From the NCBI GenBank assembly GCA_041661665.1, contig JBAZTW010000001.1, positions 62,001 to 126,000 of the forward strand: 64,000 bases of DNA, read 5' to 3'. Each line of letters begins with the position of its first letter. Position 1 is the first letter of the stretch. A program made the translations under genes and the position numbers. This document shows, piece by piece, positions 26,730 through 35,430 of the stretch. The notes beneath the pieces are model-generated. The model was not told the origin of the DNA. It did no database searches and saw only the letters and a program-made list of their open reading frames with translations. Source of the DNA: GWC2-45-44 sp041661665. GTDB taxonomy: Bacteria; Planctomycetota; Phycisphaerae; Sedimentisphaerales; UBA12454.

Positions 26730-28100
26730 TCATTTGCGGATTAGGATTGCCGCATAGCCGCCATCGCGGTCGAAGTTTTCGGCGGATGGCAGAGTCAATT
26801 TTTCACGCTCTAAACTAAATTGCGGATTGTCTTTCAAAAAGGCATCTACAACATTTCTGTTTTCCTGATTTAAAATACTGCATGTACTGTAACAGATTTT
26901 TCCGCCGGGCTTAACGAAATGGGCGGCTGATTTGAGAATGCCAAGCTGAACCCTTTCAATTGAATCGAGCATCTTTCGGGTCAGTCTGTATCTTGCCTCT
27001 ACACGTTTTGCTAAAACTCCTGTGTTGGAGCAGGGGACATCGACAATGACGGCATCGGCAGTGGAAAAAGACGAGTGGTCCTCAATCAAAGTTTTATAGT
27101 CTTTAATTTTAATCGATGTTATGCCAAGCCGGTTAATATTTTCGGTGAGTTTAGCCAATCTGGCGGCATCTATGTCGGAAGCGATTATGGCGGTTTTGTC
27201 GGCGGTCAGTTCGGCGAGCTGGGTTGTTTTTGTGCCGGGCGCAGCGCATAAGTCGAAAATTTTCCAGCCCGTTTGAGGGTTTAAGAATGGCGCAACGGAA
27301 GATGCGGTTAAATCCTGTATAACAAAAAGACCCTGCTTAAATGCGTTCAGCTCGGCCAAACTGCCGGGGTTGTTTATTTTGAGCATACCGGACTGCTCGA
27401 CTAACTCACAATCGATAGCTTCTGTTTTCAGAATTTCGCAGAGTTTTTCAGCGGTTGTTTTTAATTTGTTAGGCCTTGCATAGACTGATGGTTTTCGATT
27501 TGACGCAAAACACACTTGAAGCGTTTTTTCGTAACCCAATTGAGCGAGTAACTGTTCAACAAGCCAAATCGGCAGCGAAAACGCGAGATTCAGATATTCA
27601 ATTCTTAATTTCTTCGCATCTGGCAGGATTTCTATATTAAATTCGCAGCCTGTTTGCGGATTGAGCGGCAGGGTTTTTTCCGGCGGAGCGGTTTTTAATT
27701 CCGCCGATTTATTTTTTATCGCCCGGCAGATTTTTCGCAGCACAGCATTAACAAACCCCGCAGCTTTTTTTGAGGCCATCTCACAAGACAGATTAACCGC
27801 CTCATTTACAATCGCGTAATCAGCCTGATTTGTAAAAACAAGCTCATAAGCAGCGATTCTGATGCAGTTAAGAGCGTTGGTATTGATTCGTTTGATTTTT
27901 CTGTCGGATATTTTTTCGATGAGGTTGTCGATGAATGTCAAATTTCTGATTGTGCCCAGCGCGATGTCAACCAGGCCTGCGCGATTTTTAATATCATCGC
28001 CGAATTTATCAATGAGTTCTGCGGAGTTTTGCTTTTCAGGCCTGAAATGCGTTAAAACCTGCCAGGCGGCGTAACGGTAATTATTTTCTGCGGACATCAA
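26730..28100 (-). CDS. rsmB: 16S rRNA (cytosine-967-C5)-methyltransferase
   Basis: RsmB methylates C967 of 16S rRNA with S-adenosylmethionine. The 456-residue protein has the N-terminal NusB-like RNA-binding domain (about 1-140, with NEAVNLSCEMASKKAAGFVNAVLR) and the C-terminal Rossmann domain: SAM site FDLCAAPGTKTTQLAE, DVPCSNTGVLAKR with one active-site Cys, and ICYSTCSILNQEN with the nucleophilic Cys. Its ATG overlaps the stop of fmt by four bases, so the two are translationally coupled, a conserved neighbourhood in bacteria. Confidence 0.95.
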   Translation of the reverse strand: MMSAENNYRYAAWQVLTHFRPEKQNSAELIDKFGDDIKNRAGLVDIALGTIRNLTFIDNLIEKISDRKIKRINTNALNCIRIAAYELVFTNQADYAIVNEAVNLSCEMASKKAAGFVNAVLRKICRAIKNKSAELKTAPPEKTLPLNPQTGCEFNIEILPDAKKLRIEYLNLAFSLPIWLVEQLLAQLGYEKTLQVCFASNRKPSVYARPNKLKTTAEKLCEILKTEAIDCELVEQSGMLKINNPGSLAELNAFKQGLFVIQDLTASSVAPFLNPQTGWKIFDLCAAPGTKTTQLAELTADKTAIIASDIDAARLAKLTENINRLGITSIKIKDYKTLIEDHSSFSTADAVIVDVPCSNTGVLAKRVEARYRLTRKMLDSIERVQLGILKSAAHFVKPGGKICYSTCSILNQENRNVVDAFLKDNPQFSLEREKLTLPSAENFDRDGGYAAILIRK

Positions 28101-29065
28101 GCATCAATCTCCGGCATGGTGAAATAATCGCCTTTGCCGGAGCCTCTGCCATTGAGGAATGATTTGAAATCCATTATTTTGCCGCCCTGTGGTTTGAGTT
28201 CGAGGATTTTAAGCGAGCCTGTGCCGCAGAGGATATTTAAGTCTTCATCTATTGTGCCGAATTTTTCATTTTCGTCATCCGCTGAAACGACTTGTGTTTT
28301 AGCGATGAGCGTATCGATTTTTTTGCCGGTTTGTGCGTTGACAAAACTTGCACTCGCGCCGGGCCAGGGACAAAGGCCTCTTACTTTGTTGTGAATATTT
28401 TGTGCCGAGTCGGCAAAATCGAGAAAGCCGATGCTCTTGCTAAGTTTGGGAGCTTTGCTTGTTTTTGAGTTGTCCTGTTTTTTATACTCTGCTGTGCCTT
28501 TTGCGATTTTGTCGATGGTATCAATCAAAACCGGCGCGGCAAGTTTGGCAAGTGCATCGTGAATGTCGCCTGCGGTATCATCTTCAGCGATTTTCAATTC
28601 TGCGGTGGCGAGAATTTCGCCGGCATCCATTGTTTGCGCGAGCGTGATTATACTTATACCTGTAATTTTGTCGCCGTTGATAATTGCCCAGTTGATTGGC
28701 GCTGCCCCGCGATATTTCGGCAGCAGTGAACCGTGTACGTTTATTGCGCCTTTGGACGGGATATTTATTATCTCCTGTGAAATTTTCTGGCCGAACGCGA
28801 TAACGACGAGCAAATCGGGAGCGAGTTTTTTCAGCAGTTCGCCTCCGGTTGCAGTGTTTAAGTCTTCAATCGCTGAAAAGTGGATATTGTTTTCTATCGC
28901 CCATTGTTCGATGCCGTTCGGGCGAAGCTTTTGGCCTCTGCCCGCCTGTTTGGCGGGATGCGTGATTATATGCGCAAGAGTATGGCTGGACGCTTTGAGA
29001 GCGTTTAGTGAATCGATACCAAATTTGCCGCAGCCGCAGTAGACAATTTTCATATTTTTAGACAC
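28097..29065 (-). CDS. fmt: Methionyl-tRNA formyltransferase
   Basis: Formylates initiator methionyl-tRNA from 10-formyl-THF. The 322-residue protein has the catalytic core INVHGSLLPKYRGAAPINWAIINGD (described by its key Asn-His-Ser-Leu-Leu-Pro stretch near residues 108-114) and later TGISIITLAQTMDAG, then the C-terminal OB-like domain. It sits between def and rsmB in the common translation-start operon, 55 bases after def. The spacer to def contains a tandem ACACGGATTA repeat. Confidence 0.95.
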   Translation of the reverse strand: MSKNMKIVYCGCGKFGIDSLNALKASSHTLAHIITHPAKQAGRGQKLRPNGIEQWAIENNIHFSAIEDLNTATGGELLKKLAPDLLVVIAFGQKISQEIINIPSKGAINVHGSLLPKYRGAAPINWAIINGDKITGISIITLAQTMDAGEILATAELKIAEDDTAGDIHDALAKLAAPVLIDTIDKIAKGTAEYKKQDNSKTSKAPKLSKSIGFLDFADSAQNIHNKVRGLCPWPGASASFVNAQTGKKIDTLIAKTQVVSADDENEKFGTIDEDLNILCGTGSLKILELKPQGGKIMDFKSFLNGRGSGKGDYFTMPEIDA

Positions 29066-29085
29066 GGATTAACACGGATTAACAC
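29062..29085. repeat. Short tandem repeat ACACGGATTA x 2.4
   Basis: The decamer ACACGGATTA occurs twice in a row followed by ACAC between def and fmt, overlapping the first bases of fmt. Similar ACACGGATTA strings are scattered in many bacterial genomes. Confidence 0.7.
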
Positions 29086-29120
29086 TGTAAAAGACTATTC
29101 ATTCGTGGCTGATTATATTA

Positions 29121-29645
29121 TCAGGCGTTTTGTTCTTCGTAATTTTCACGGAGTTTTTTTAGTTTTTTTCTTGCGGAGATTTTGGCGACGGTAGAAAACT
29201 TATCGGCAATAAGTGTGCCGTCCAAATGGTCGCATTCGTGCTGAAAAATTCGAGCGAGCATTCCTTCGGCTTCTTCTGAAAATTCTTTGCCGTCCAAATC
29301 CTGAGCCTTTATTGAGCAGTTTGAATATCTGCGTATATTGCCGTAAATATTAGGCAGCGACAGGCAGCCTTCTTCATTTGTCAGAATTTTGCCGGAGGGA
29401 TTTATTGCAGGATTTACATAAGTTTTCGCGTTTTTCTTTGTGCCGTCGGGCGATGCTACAAAAATTCTAAGTCCCACGCCTGCCTGCGGGCCTGCAAGGC
29501 CGACGCCTTTGTTCTCGACCATTATATCTTTCATTTTCTCAGCCAGAGCTTTCAGCGAATCATTAAAACTCTCAACAGATTTAGCCTTTTCCGCCAGCAC
29601 AGGTGTCGGATAACGCGTAATACAGCATTTTGCAACGTCAGCCAT
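29121..29645 (-). CDS. def: Peptide deformylase
   Basis: Removes the N-formyl group from new proteins using a bound divalent metal. All three motifs are present: GVGLAGPQAGV (motif 1), EGCLSLPN with the metal-binding Cys, and QHECDHLDG with the HExxH pair. An upstream ATG at 29657 overlaps the lptB stop (TAATG), but the ATG at 29645 has GGAG 6 bases before it and begins nearer the usual ITRYPTPVL start, so it is preferred. The gene follows lptB directly and precedes fmt. Confidence 0.95.
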   Translation of the reverse strand: MADVAKCCITRYPTPVLAEKAKSVESFNDSLKALAEKMKDIMVENKGVGLAGPQAGVGLRIFVASPDGTKKNAKTYVNPAINPSGKILTNEEGCLSLPNIYGNIRRYSNCSIKAQDLDGKEFSEEAEGMLARIFQHECDHLDGTLIADKFSTVAKISARKKLKKLRENYEEQNA

Positions 29646-29656
29646 TGAAAGCTCCA

Positions 29657-30427
29657 TTATTTTTTATCTTTCGCCTCGGAGGATGGGTCGTCGAATTCAT
29701 CGCCTTCAAAAGTGTGGCCAAGATAGCTCTTTTTAACCAGCTCGTCTTTGATAATATCAGATGGATGACCCTCGGCGATGACTTTGCCGTGGTCGATGAT
29801 ATAGGCCTTGTCGGCGACTTCGAGTGTTCTTTCGACGTTGTGGTCGGTAATCAAAATGCTTACGCCCGATGCGACGAGCCTTTTTATTTCAGCCTGCAAT
29901 TCCTCAACCGCAATCGGGTCAACGCCGCTGAATGGCTCATCTAAAAGAATGAGAGATGGATTCGTAACCATAGCGCGGGCGATTTCGAGTTTGCGTCGTT
30001 CTCCGCCGGACAGGAATCTTGCCTGACTGTTTGATACCTCATCGAGTGCGAAGCGGTGGATAAGTTCCTCCGCTCGTTTTTTTCTTTCGGGTGCGGTGAT
30101 GGACATTGTCTCAAGGATTGCAAGCAGGTTGTCGCGGACACTGAGCCTTTGGAATACGCTTGGCTCCTGCGACAGGTAGCCCATACCCAGCCTTGCCCGC
30201 TTATACATAGGCAATTTTGTGATGTTTGTGCCTTCAAAAACGACAGTGCCGTCGTTGGGGATAATCATACCCATAACCATTCTGAAGGTTGTGGTCTTGC
30301 CTGCTCCGTTTCTGCCGAGCAGACCGACGATGCTCCGCTGCCCAACGGTAATCGAAACCTGGTTGACAACGGTTCTGCCGGAATACTTTTTTATAAGCCC
30401 GTGCGTCTCGAGAAGAGTCATTTCCAA
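29657..30427 (-). CDS. lptB: LPS export ABC transporter ATPase LptB
   Basis: LptB powers extraction of LPS from the inner membrane with LptFG. The 256-residue protein has Walker A GRNGAGKTTTF, the family Q-loop region GMGYLSQEPSVFQRLSV, signature FLSGGERRKLEIAR, Walker B LILLDEPFSGVDP and H-switch ILITDHN. The start may be TTG at 30427 (GGAGACAT 8 bases before) or ATG at 30421. A C-terminal charged tail (EGDEFDDPSSEAKDKK) is extra. It heads lptB-def-fmt-rsmB; TATAAT at 30457-30462 probably belongs to the operon promoter. Confidence 0.93.
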   Translation of the reverse strand: MEMTLLETHGLIKKYSGRTVVNQVSITVGQRSIVGLLGRNGAGKTTTFRMVMGMIIPNDGTVVFEGTNITKLPMYKRARLGMGYLSQEPSVFQRLSVRDNLLAILETMSITAPERKKRAEELIHRFALDEVSNSQARFLSGGERRKLEIARAMVTNPSLILLDEPFSGVDPIAVEELQAEIKRLVASGVSILITDHNVERTLEVADKAYIIDHGKVIAEGHPSDIIKDELVKKSYLGHTFEGDEFDDPSSEAKDKK

Positions 30428-30739
30428 AATAATGTCTCCGAAAAATATAAAAAGGTATTATAACACCGATTTTCCACAGGCCAAAGGGTTTTTTTAAAGG
30501 GTTTTAGAGGGTAGGGATATGGAACAGAGCCGCGAATATCAATGGTCGGTATTGGCTTGCGACTTTATTTGGCTGGTTTGTTTTTCCGCCGCCGGCAAAA
30601 AGTACAAGATTCATCTTGATTTCTGAGCCGGATAGAGTGTATTCTATTGAAGAAATGGTGAAACGGCTACAAAATATAACCGGTTGGAAATGATATAATA
30701 AATCAAAGGGGATTTTCTTATACTTAAGGATTTAAGATA
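30428..30739. other. Divergent promoter region lptB/rex
   Basis: This 312-base spacer holds TATAAT for lptB (minus, 30457-30462) and TATAAT for rex (plus, 30694-30699); -35 elements are weak on both sides. No clear Rex box (TTGTGA...TCACAA) was seen, so autoregulation by Rex is not supported here. No gene or stable RNA was recognised. Confidence 0.5.
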
Positions 30740-31357
30740 ATGACGCCTCAAAAAACGATTGAAAGAATCAGCTTGTACAGGCGGGTAGTCAGCGATTTGC
30801 TCAGTAAGGGCAAAACTCGCGCCTATTCGCACGAAATCGCTAAATTGGCAGGCGTTAAAAGCTCGCAGGTAAGGCACGGCTTTATGTTCATCGGAACCAA
30901 CGGCAAGGCCAATTCCGGCTACGACCTGCATGAGCTGCAGCAGCGAATAGAGGGGTTTTTAACAACAGGCAAACCAGATTCTTATTGCATTGTAGGTGTC
31001 GGCAATTTAGGACGCGCTATTTTGGCGTTTTTCCACGCAAGGCACAAAAATCTTATAATAAAAGCGGCGTTTGATAAAGACCCTGCGTTGAAAGGCAAGG
31101 TTTTTCACGGATGCAGGTGCTATTCTATAGATGATGCTAATGAAATAATCAGAAAAGAAGGAATTAGTCTTGGCATAATCACCGTTCCTGCCGAGCAAGG
31201 TCAAGCGGTTGCCCAAATTCTTCTTGAGGCGGGCATCAGAGGTATAGTTAATTTTGCACCAGTACCGTTAAAACTCGGGTCGGGAATAGTTGTCGAAAAT
31301 GTTGATTTAACAATGTACCTTGAAAAGGTTGCATTTTTTACAAGAAGCGTGAGCTAA
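30740..31357 (+). CDS. rex: Redox-sensing transcriptional repressor Rex
   Basis: Rex represses fermentation and respiration genes and releases DNA when NADH rises. The 205-residue protein has the N-terminal winged helix (KTIERISLYRRVVSDLL, then KGKTRAYSHEIAKLAGVKSS, about 5-45) and a C-terminal Rossmann domain with GVGNLGRAILAF (about 92-103) and the conserved FDKDP. The C-terminal domain-swapped helix LYLEKVAFF is intact in form (MYLEKVAFFTRS). AAGGA lies upstream of the ATG. No target operon is identifiable in the window. Confidence 0.93.
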   Translation: MTPQKTIERISLYRRVVSDLLSKGKTRAYSHEIAKLAGVKSSQVRHGFMFIGTNGKANSGYDLHELQQRIEGFLTTGKPDSYCIVGVGNLGRAILAFFHARHKNLIIKAAFDKDPALKGKVFHGCRCYSIDDANEIIRKEGISLGIITVPAEQGQAVAQILLEAGIRGIVNFAPVPLKLGSGIVVENVDLTMYLEKVAFFTRSVS

Positions 31358-31573
31358 AGGGCAGGCAAAAAACGCTAAGATATCTCTCGAATTGCAATAA
31401 CAATAATTTGTGGTGTTTTTGCGGATTTTGCCGCAAAATCTGCCAAATTCCAGAATATCAGCCCTAAAATTGATACATAGATTCTGTTATTGGTTGTTAA
31501 AAAAAACTTCCATTACGCCCGAATTTCGGGTAGGATAGCGATGTTGTTATTTTAAATGAAAGAGGTAATACGA

Positions 31574-32206
31574 ATGAAATACAAGCTATTTTTGGCGGTT
31601 ATTCTTTTCGGTTCGGCTTGGGCGTTTGCCGCTCCAGAGCCTGCAATCATACCGGCCGCGAGCCAGTGGACGCTGAATGTGGTCTTTACCCAGCCGCAGC
31701 AGATTACCGTAAAAATCCCCGGCGTAAGAAAGCCCCAGCGGTTTTGGTACATTATCATCACCGCGACAAACAACTATGAAACCGATGTGCCTTTCTATCC
31801 GGCCTGCGAACTGCTTACTGATACGTTCCAGACAATCCCTGCATACAGGGACACTCGAAACATCGTTTTCGACAAAATCAAAACCCGGCATAAAAAGAAA
31901 TATCCGTTCCTCGAATCGCTTGAGCTTGCCGACAACAGAATACTTCAGGGTGAGGATAACACAAAGGATATGGCAGTCATCTGGCCTGATTTCGACCCCA
32001 AAGCAAAAAATATCTCGCTGTTCCTGGCTGGTCTGAGCAATGAGACAATCGTTGTGAACCATCCGACCGCAAAAGACCCGAATGGAGTTGCTGAAAAAAT
32101 CTTCCTGCGTAAAACTCTCGAACTGCAATACTCAATCGGCGGCGATGAAAAGCTCCGAAGCAGCGGAACTCTTGTTTTCAAGGGCAAACTCTGGGTTATG
32201 AGATAG
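31574..32206 (+). CDS. Exported protein of unknown function
   Basis: Not recognised. An ATG at 31556 is in frame, but GAGGT 8 bases before the ATG at 31574 favours the latter. The 210-residue product begins KYKLFLAVILFGSAWAFA with a likely cleavage after AFA, so it is periplasmic or outer-membrane associated. No Cys lipobox is present. The mature part is mixed beta-type sequence with WYIIITATNNYETDVPF, DMAVIWPDFDP and a hydrophobic ISLFLAGLSNETIVV; proteins of this type, a DUF restricted to planctomycetes by my recollection, have no assigned role. Confidence 0.6.
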   Translation: MKYKLFLAVILFGSAWAFAAPEPAIIPAASQWTLNVVFTQPQQITVKIPGVRKPQRFWYIIITATNNYETDVPFYPACELLTDTFQTIPAYRDTRNIVFDKIKTRHKKKYPFLESLELADNRILQGEDNTKDMAVIWPDFDPKAKNISLFLAGLSNETIVVNHPTAKDPNGVAEKIFLRKTLELQYSIGGDEKLRSSGTLVFKGKLWVMR

Positions 32207-32357
32207 AAACAGGTCTATAAGAGTAATTTTTGTGATTTTTAACAAAAGTTGCGTTTTTTTTGCGTTTTTGGTCGAAATTTGCGCATTTTTTAATGAAAAC
32301 GTTTGACATTATTGTTCTTATCTGTTTTTATAGGTCTTGTAGGTACAGGTATTTCCG

Positions 32358-32386
32358 TTGACTTTGCTGCGAAAAAATGCTACAAT
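32358..32386 (+). promoter_or_regulatory. Sigma-70-type promoter of a candidate sRNA
   Basis: -35 TTGACT (32358-32363), 17-base spacer, -10 TACAAT (32381-32386), start near 32393. No plus-strand gene follows; comEC ends on the opposite strand at 32508. Confidence 0.75.
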
Positions 32387-32392
32387 CCCTCT

Positions 32393-32492
32393 TTAGAAAT
32401 TGACTGCTGAAAGCAGTTTTATTATGAACCTCGGCGAGGCAGTGTCAAAAACGTGGTTCCCCCCCAGCCACTTTGACCGTCTCGCCATTTTT
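32393..32492 (+). ncRNA. Candidate ~100-nt small RNA with a seven-C apical loop
   Basis: The transcript from the promoter above contains hairpin ACTGCT-GAA-AGCAGT near its 5' end, then a long hairpin: GGCGAG/CTCGCC (32433-32438 with 32481-32486), GTCAAA/TTTGAC (32444-32449 with 32472-32477) and GTGG/CCAC (32453-32456 with 32468-32471), closed by TTCCCCCCCAG. It ends in ATTTTT, consistent with termination. It does not match SRP RNA, tmRNA, 6S or RNase P as I know them. The exposed C run could target G-rich ribosome-binding sites; that is inference. Confidence 0.6.
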
Positions 32493-32507
32493 ATGCGCAT
32501 AAGTCCT

Positions 32508-35012
32508 TTATTTACGTTGTCGGCTTTTAAAAGTTTTGATTTTTATTTTGCCTTTTGGCGTTATTTCCACGACAATTGTCCCATCTTTGCAGGTATAAAA
32601 ACTGTTTTCGGAGTTTTTTATCTGCTCGCTTGTGCCCGCGAAACGAAATTCCGCACAACTGGTAATCAAAAACTCCGGCCTGAAAAATGTTATAAAATCA
32701 TCATCGGCAGTTCTTGCCGAGCCGTGATGCGGGGCAATCATTATATCAATATCCAAATCAGGATATAAATTCATCAGTTGTTTCTGTATAGCGGAAGGTA
32801 TATCGGAGCAGAACAGGATTTTTCTGCCTGCGTATTGGGCCAAAAGAACCAACGAAGCTTCATTATCAGAAAATAACTGGGTATTCGATAACTCATTGGG
32901 CCAAAGCAAAGTGATTTCAGCTTTACCGATTGAGGTTTTTGCAGGGGCGGGAGTTAGAGAAAGTTTTTTGTTTTGAAGGAATTTTTCCAAGTCCATTGCT
33001 GCGTTTGAGTCGTTTATGTTTTGTATAAATTGAGCAGGGGCATAGATGTTTCGGCATTTGTGATTTTCAATTATTTCATGCAGGCCATTGTAGTGGTCTA
33101 TATCATCGTGGCTTATGAACACGGAATCTATTTTGCCGATAGCGGCATAATTCAAAAATGGATTTACGATATTGCCGCCAATGTTGTTTCTGCTTATTGA
33201 GCCGGCATCTATAATCGTTGTCGTTCCATTAGTGTTGAGGATTGCGGTCTGCCCGTGGCCGACAGAGAGAACGGTTAGCTGAAGTGAGTTGAAATTTTTG
33301 TATTTGTTTGCGCAAAAAACAGCGATGAATAAAAACGCTATTCCGATGGGATAAATGAGATTGGCGGATGTTTTTCTGAATGAAAATAATTTCCACAGTA
33401 AAATCAGCAGGCAGATTAACAGGATTATGATGATGTGCGGTTTGCCGGTAATTATATAAGTAAATGGGACATCAGCAAAAAATATGACGAGTTTTGAAAG
33501 TACCCATGCTGAAAAATCTATTATGACAGCAATGCCTGCGGCAAAGGTCGGCAGCAGAGGATTTAACAGTATTTTTAATGTGCCGAGTACAATGATGACC
33601 GTTGCTGGTATAATGGCGGGGACCGTCCAGACCGCAGTAAGAAGCTGCATCTGGCAAAAATGCCAAGCGATTATCGGCGATATCGCAAGCCAGGCGGTAC
33701 AGCCGGTTGAAAATGCGGCAAGAACAATTTTTAAAAATTTGTAGATAAAAGGATTTTTCAGATTTTCAAAAGGCAACATAAGAAATTTTAAAAATAATGG
33801 ACCAAATAAAATTATGCCGAGCGTTGCCGCAAAAGATAGTTGGAAACCCGCATCTAAAAAATCTGTCGGCTTTATCAGCAATAGAACTATCGCGGATATT
33901 GCTAAAGTGTTTATCAGGTTCGCGCGAACACTGAAAAAATAGCTCAAACAAAAAATTACCGCCATAACGCCGGCACGCAAAGCAGAAGGTAGTGGAGGGA
34001 TAGTTAAAAGAAATATCACGACCCCTGTAATGCAAACTAAGGCACGGCCTCTGTGCAAAAAGCCCAATTGAACGCCAAGCCACCACGCAAGGCCTGCTAA
34101 TATCCCGACGTTTAAGCCGGACAAAGCGATTAAATGAACCAAACCTGTTTTAATGAAGGCATTATAAATGTTGCTGTCAATTTTTGTTCTGCTGCCGAGC
34201 AGCATTGCCTCGGTTAGTGAGATATAATCATCATCTTCGGCGCTGCTTCGCAGAGCGGCAGAGGCAAGTTGATGCAGTTTTGCTTTGATGCTGAATGGTG
34301 TGATTTTTTGAGAATCGATAATCGTAATCGTGTTTGCGGATTTGACGGAGGCGGCAAGATAAACATTATTTCGTCTCAGATATTCAGCAGTGTCGAATTG
34401 GCCGGGATTATCAACGGATTGGAATTTTTGCAGTTTGCAGAAAGCTTCAAATCTGTCGCCAATTTTTACGCAGTTTGAATCTTCAGAGATATAAAATTTT
34501 ATTGTACCTGCGGAATTTGCCCAGCCGGCAACCGTTTTGGCTGAATAAACCTTTGCGTAAAATGAGGTATAGGGCAGGTTTTGCGCGTATTTTGAAAACA
34601 GCCAGCGGTCATCAGCTTTTACGACAACAGGCTGTGAAATTACTTTGGCTTTTATGCGAGCGAAAGTAAAGGCGTCTATGGTAATTGTGCGAATGTCATT
34701 TTTGGCGGGGCGGTCAAAATATAAAAGTCTGAATCCGCCAAGACAGACAAAGCATAATACCACAGAAATTGAAAGCATTACTCCCTGCGCTGTCGCTTGG
34801 GCTCTGAAAAGGGAATATGATATTATGCAGAAAATAAAAACAACAACCCAGACAATCGGCGGGAAGTTAAAATAGAATTGCAGGATAATGCCGAGTATAA
34901 TGGCGACAGCGGGCAAAACGGCAGGACAGGAGAAGAGGGATTTTTTTAGCCTGACCGGCCAGGGCACAAGCTGACGATTAAACTCCTCGATTTTTTGCCG
35001 AATCTCATCCAT
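32508..35012 (-). CDS. comEC: ComEC/Rec2-type DNA-uptake channel protein
   Basis: ComEC carries single-stranded DNA through the inner membrane during natural transformation. The 834-residue protein has all three regions: N-terminal membrane/OB part (DUF4131-like, about 30-190), the Competence domain with multiple membrane helices (about 225-520, including HLIALSGLNVGILAGLA and PSALRAGVMAVIF), and a C-terminal metallo-beta-lactamase domain with VLSVGHGQTAIL, TIIDAG and SHDDIDHYNG. The metal-binding HxDxDH motif is kept, suggesting nuclease activity. It is transcribed alone; PilM-like genes elsewhere in the window might serve the same uptake apparatus. Confidence 0.93.
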   Translation of the reverse strand: MDEIRQKIEEFNRQLVPWPVRLKKSLFSCPAVLPAVAIILGIILQFYFNFPPIVWVVVFIFCIISYSLFRAQATAQGVMLSISVVLCFVCLGGFRLLYFDRPAKNDIRTITIDAFTFARIKAKVISQPVVVKADDRWLFSKYAQNLPYTSFYAKVYSAKTVAGWANSAGTIKFYISEDSNCVKIGDRFEAFCKLQKFQSVDNPGQFDTAEYLRRNNVYLAASVKSANTITIIDSQKITPFSIKAKLHQLASAALRSSAEDDDYISLTEAMLLGSRTKIDSNIYNAFIKTGLVHLIALSGLNVGILAGLAWWLGVQLGFLHRGRALVCITGVVIFLLTIPPLPSALRAGVMAVIFCLSYFFSVRANLINTLAISAIVLLLIKPTDFLDAGFQLSFAATLGIILFGPLFLKFLMLPFENLKNPFIYKFLKIVLAAFSTGCTAWLAISPIIAWHFCQMQLLTAVWTVPAIIPATVIIVLGTLKILLNPLLPTFAAGIAVIIDFSAWVLSKLVIFFADVPFTYIITGKPHIIIILLICLLILLWKLFSFRKTSANLIYPIGIAFLFIAVFCANKYKNFNSLQLTVLSVGHGQTAILNTNGTTTIIDAGSISRNNIGGNIVNPFLNYAAIGKIDSVFISHDDIDHYNGLHEIIENHKCRNIYAPAQFIQNINDSNAAMDLEKFLQNKKLSLTPAPAKTSIGKAEITLLWPNELSNTQLFSDNEASLVLLAQYAGRKILFCSDIPSAIQKQLMNLYPDLDIDIMIAPHHGSARTADDDFITFFRPEFLITSCAEFRFAGTSEQIKNSENSFYTCKDGTIVVEITPKGKIKIKTFKSRQRK

Positions 35013-35281
35013 GCATCAGTTATAAGAAATTCAGTTATCTGTTATCAGTAAAAGAATTATGACTATGTTAAGTCATAATAGCGGTATTTATGGCGGGGTG
35101 CAACAGGATTTTGGGGGTGATGATAACAGAAAAGAGATTGCCACGTCGATTGCTTCGTAATCTCCTCGCAATGACACGAATCGGAAGTTAAAAGTTGACC
35201 GTTTCAGGCATATTTGGTATTTTGTTCGAAAAGCAGGTTCAGCGGTGTAGCTGGGCTGTTATATCAAGTAATATACTATTT

Positions 35282-35401
35282 GTAACATTTTAGCCGAATG
35301 TAAGAAGAATAGACCGCGTGGGCTAAAGCCCACCCTACGAAACTGGATTCCCGCTTTCGCGGGAATGACAAGTCGTATTTGGCACTTGGCTAAAGTATTA
35401 C
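35282..35401. mobile_element. IS66-like MITE, copy B, with perfect 8-bp target duplication
   Basis: A 120-base element with ends GTAACATTTTAGCC (35282-35295) and GGCTAAAGTATTAC (35388-35401), 12 of 14 pairing, flanked by TACTATTT at 35274-35281 and again at 35402-35409. Its outer parts match copy A (GCCGAATGTA on the left, AATGACAAGTCGTATTTGGC on the right); the centre is a GCGTGGGCTAAAGCCCACCC module also found alone elsewhere. No gene is inside. Confidence 0.85.
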
Positions 35402-35407
35402 TACTAT
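35379..35407 (+). promoter_or_regulatory. Candidate hybrid promoter of greA formed by MITE end plus target duplication
   Basis: -35 TTGGCA (35379-35384) lies inside the MITE, the 17-base spacer ends at its last base, and -10 TACTAT (35402-35407) is the target duplication. The start would be near 35414, 17 bases before greA. Confidence 0.55.
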
Positions 35408-35430
35408 TTTATATATGGAGATATGTCAGG

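Noticed and set aside
32393..32492. SRP RNA, 6S RNA or tmRNA identity for the C-loop transcript
   Set aside because: It lacks the SRP GGAA/GNAR apical motif, the 6S open-bubble layout and any tRNA-like ends.
35365..35430. N-terminal extension of GreA
   Set aside because: The extra 22 codons are MITE sequence and the target duplication; the ribosome-binding site and family start support 35431.
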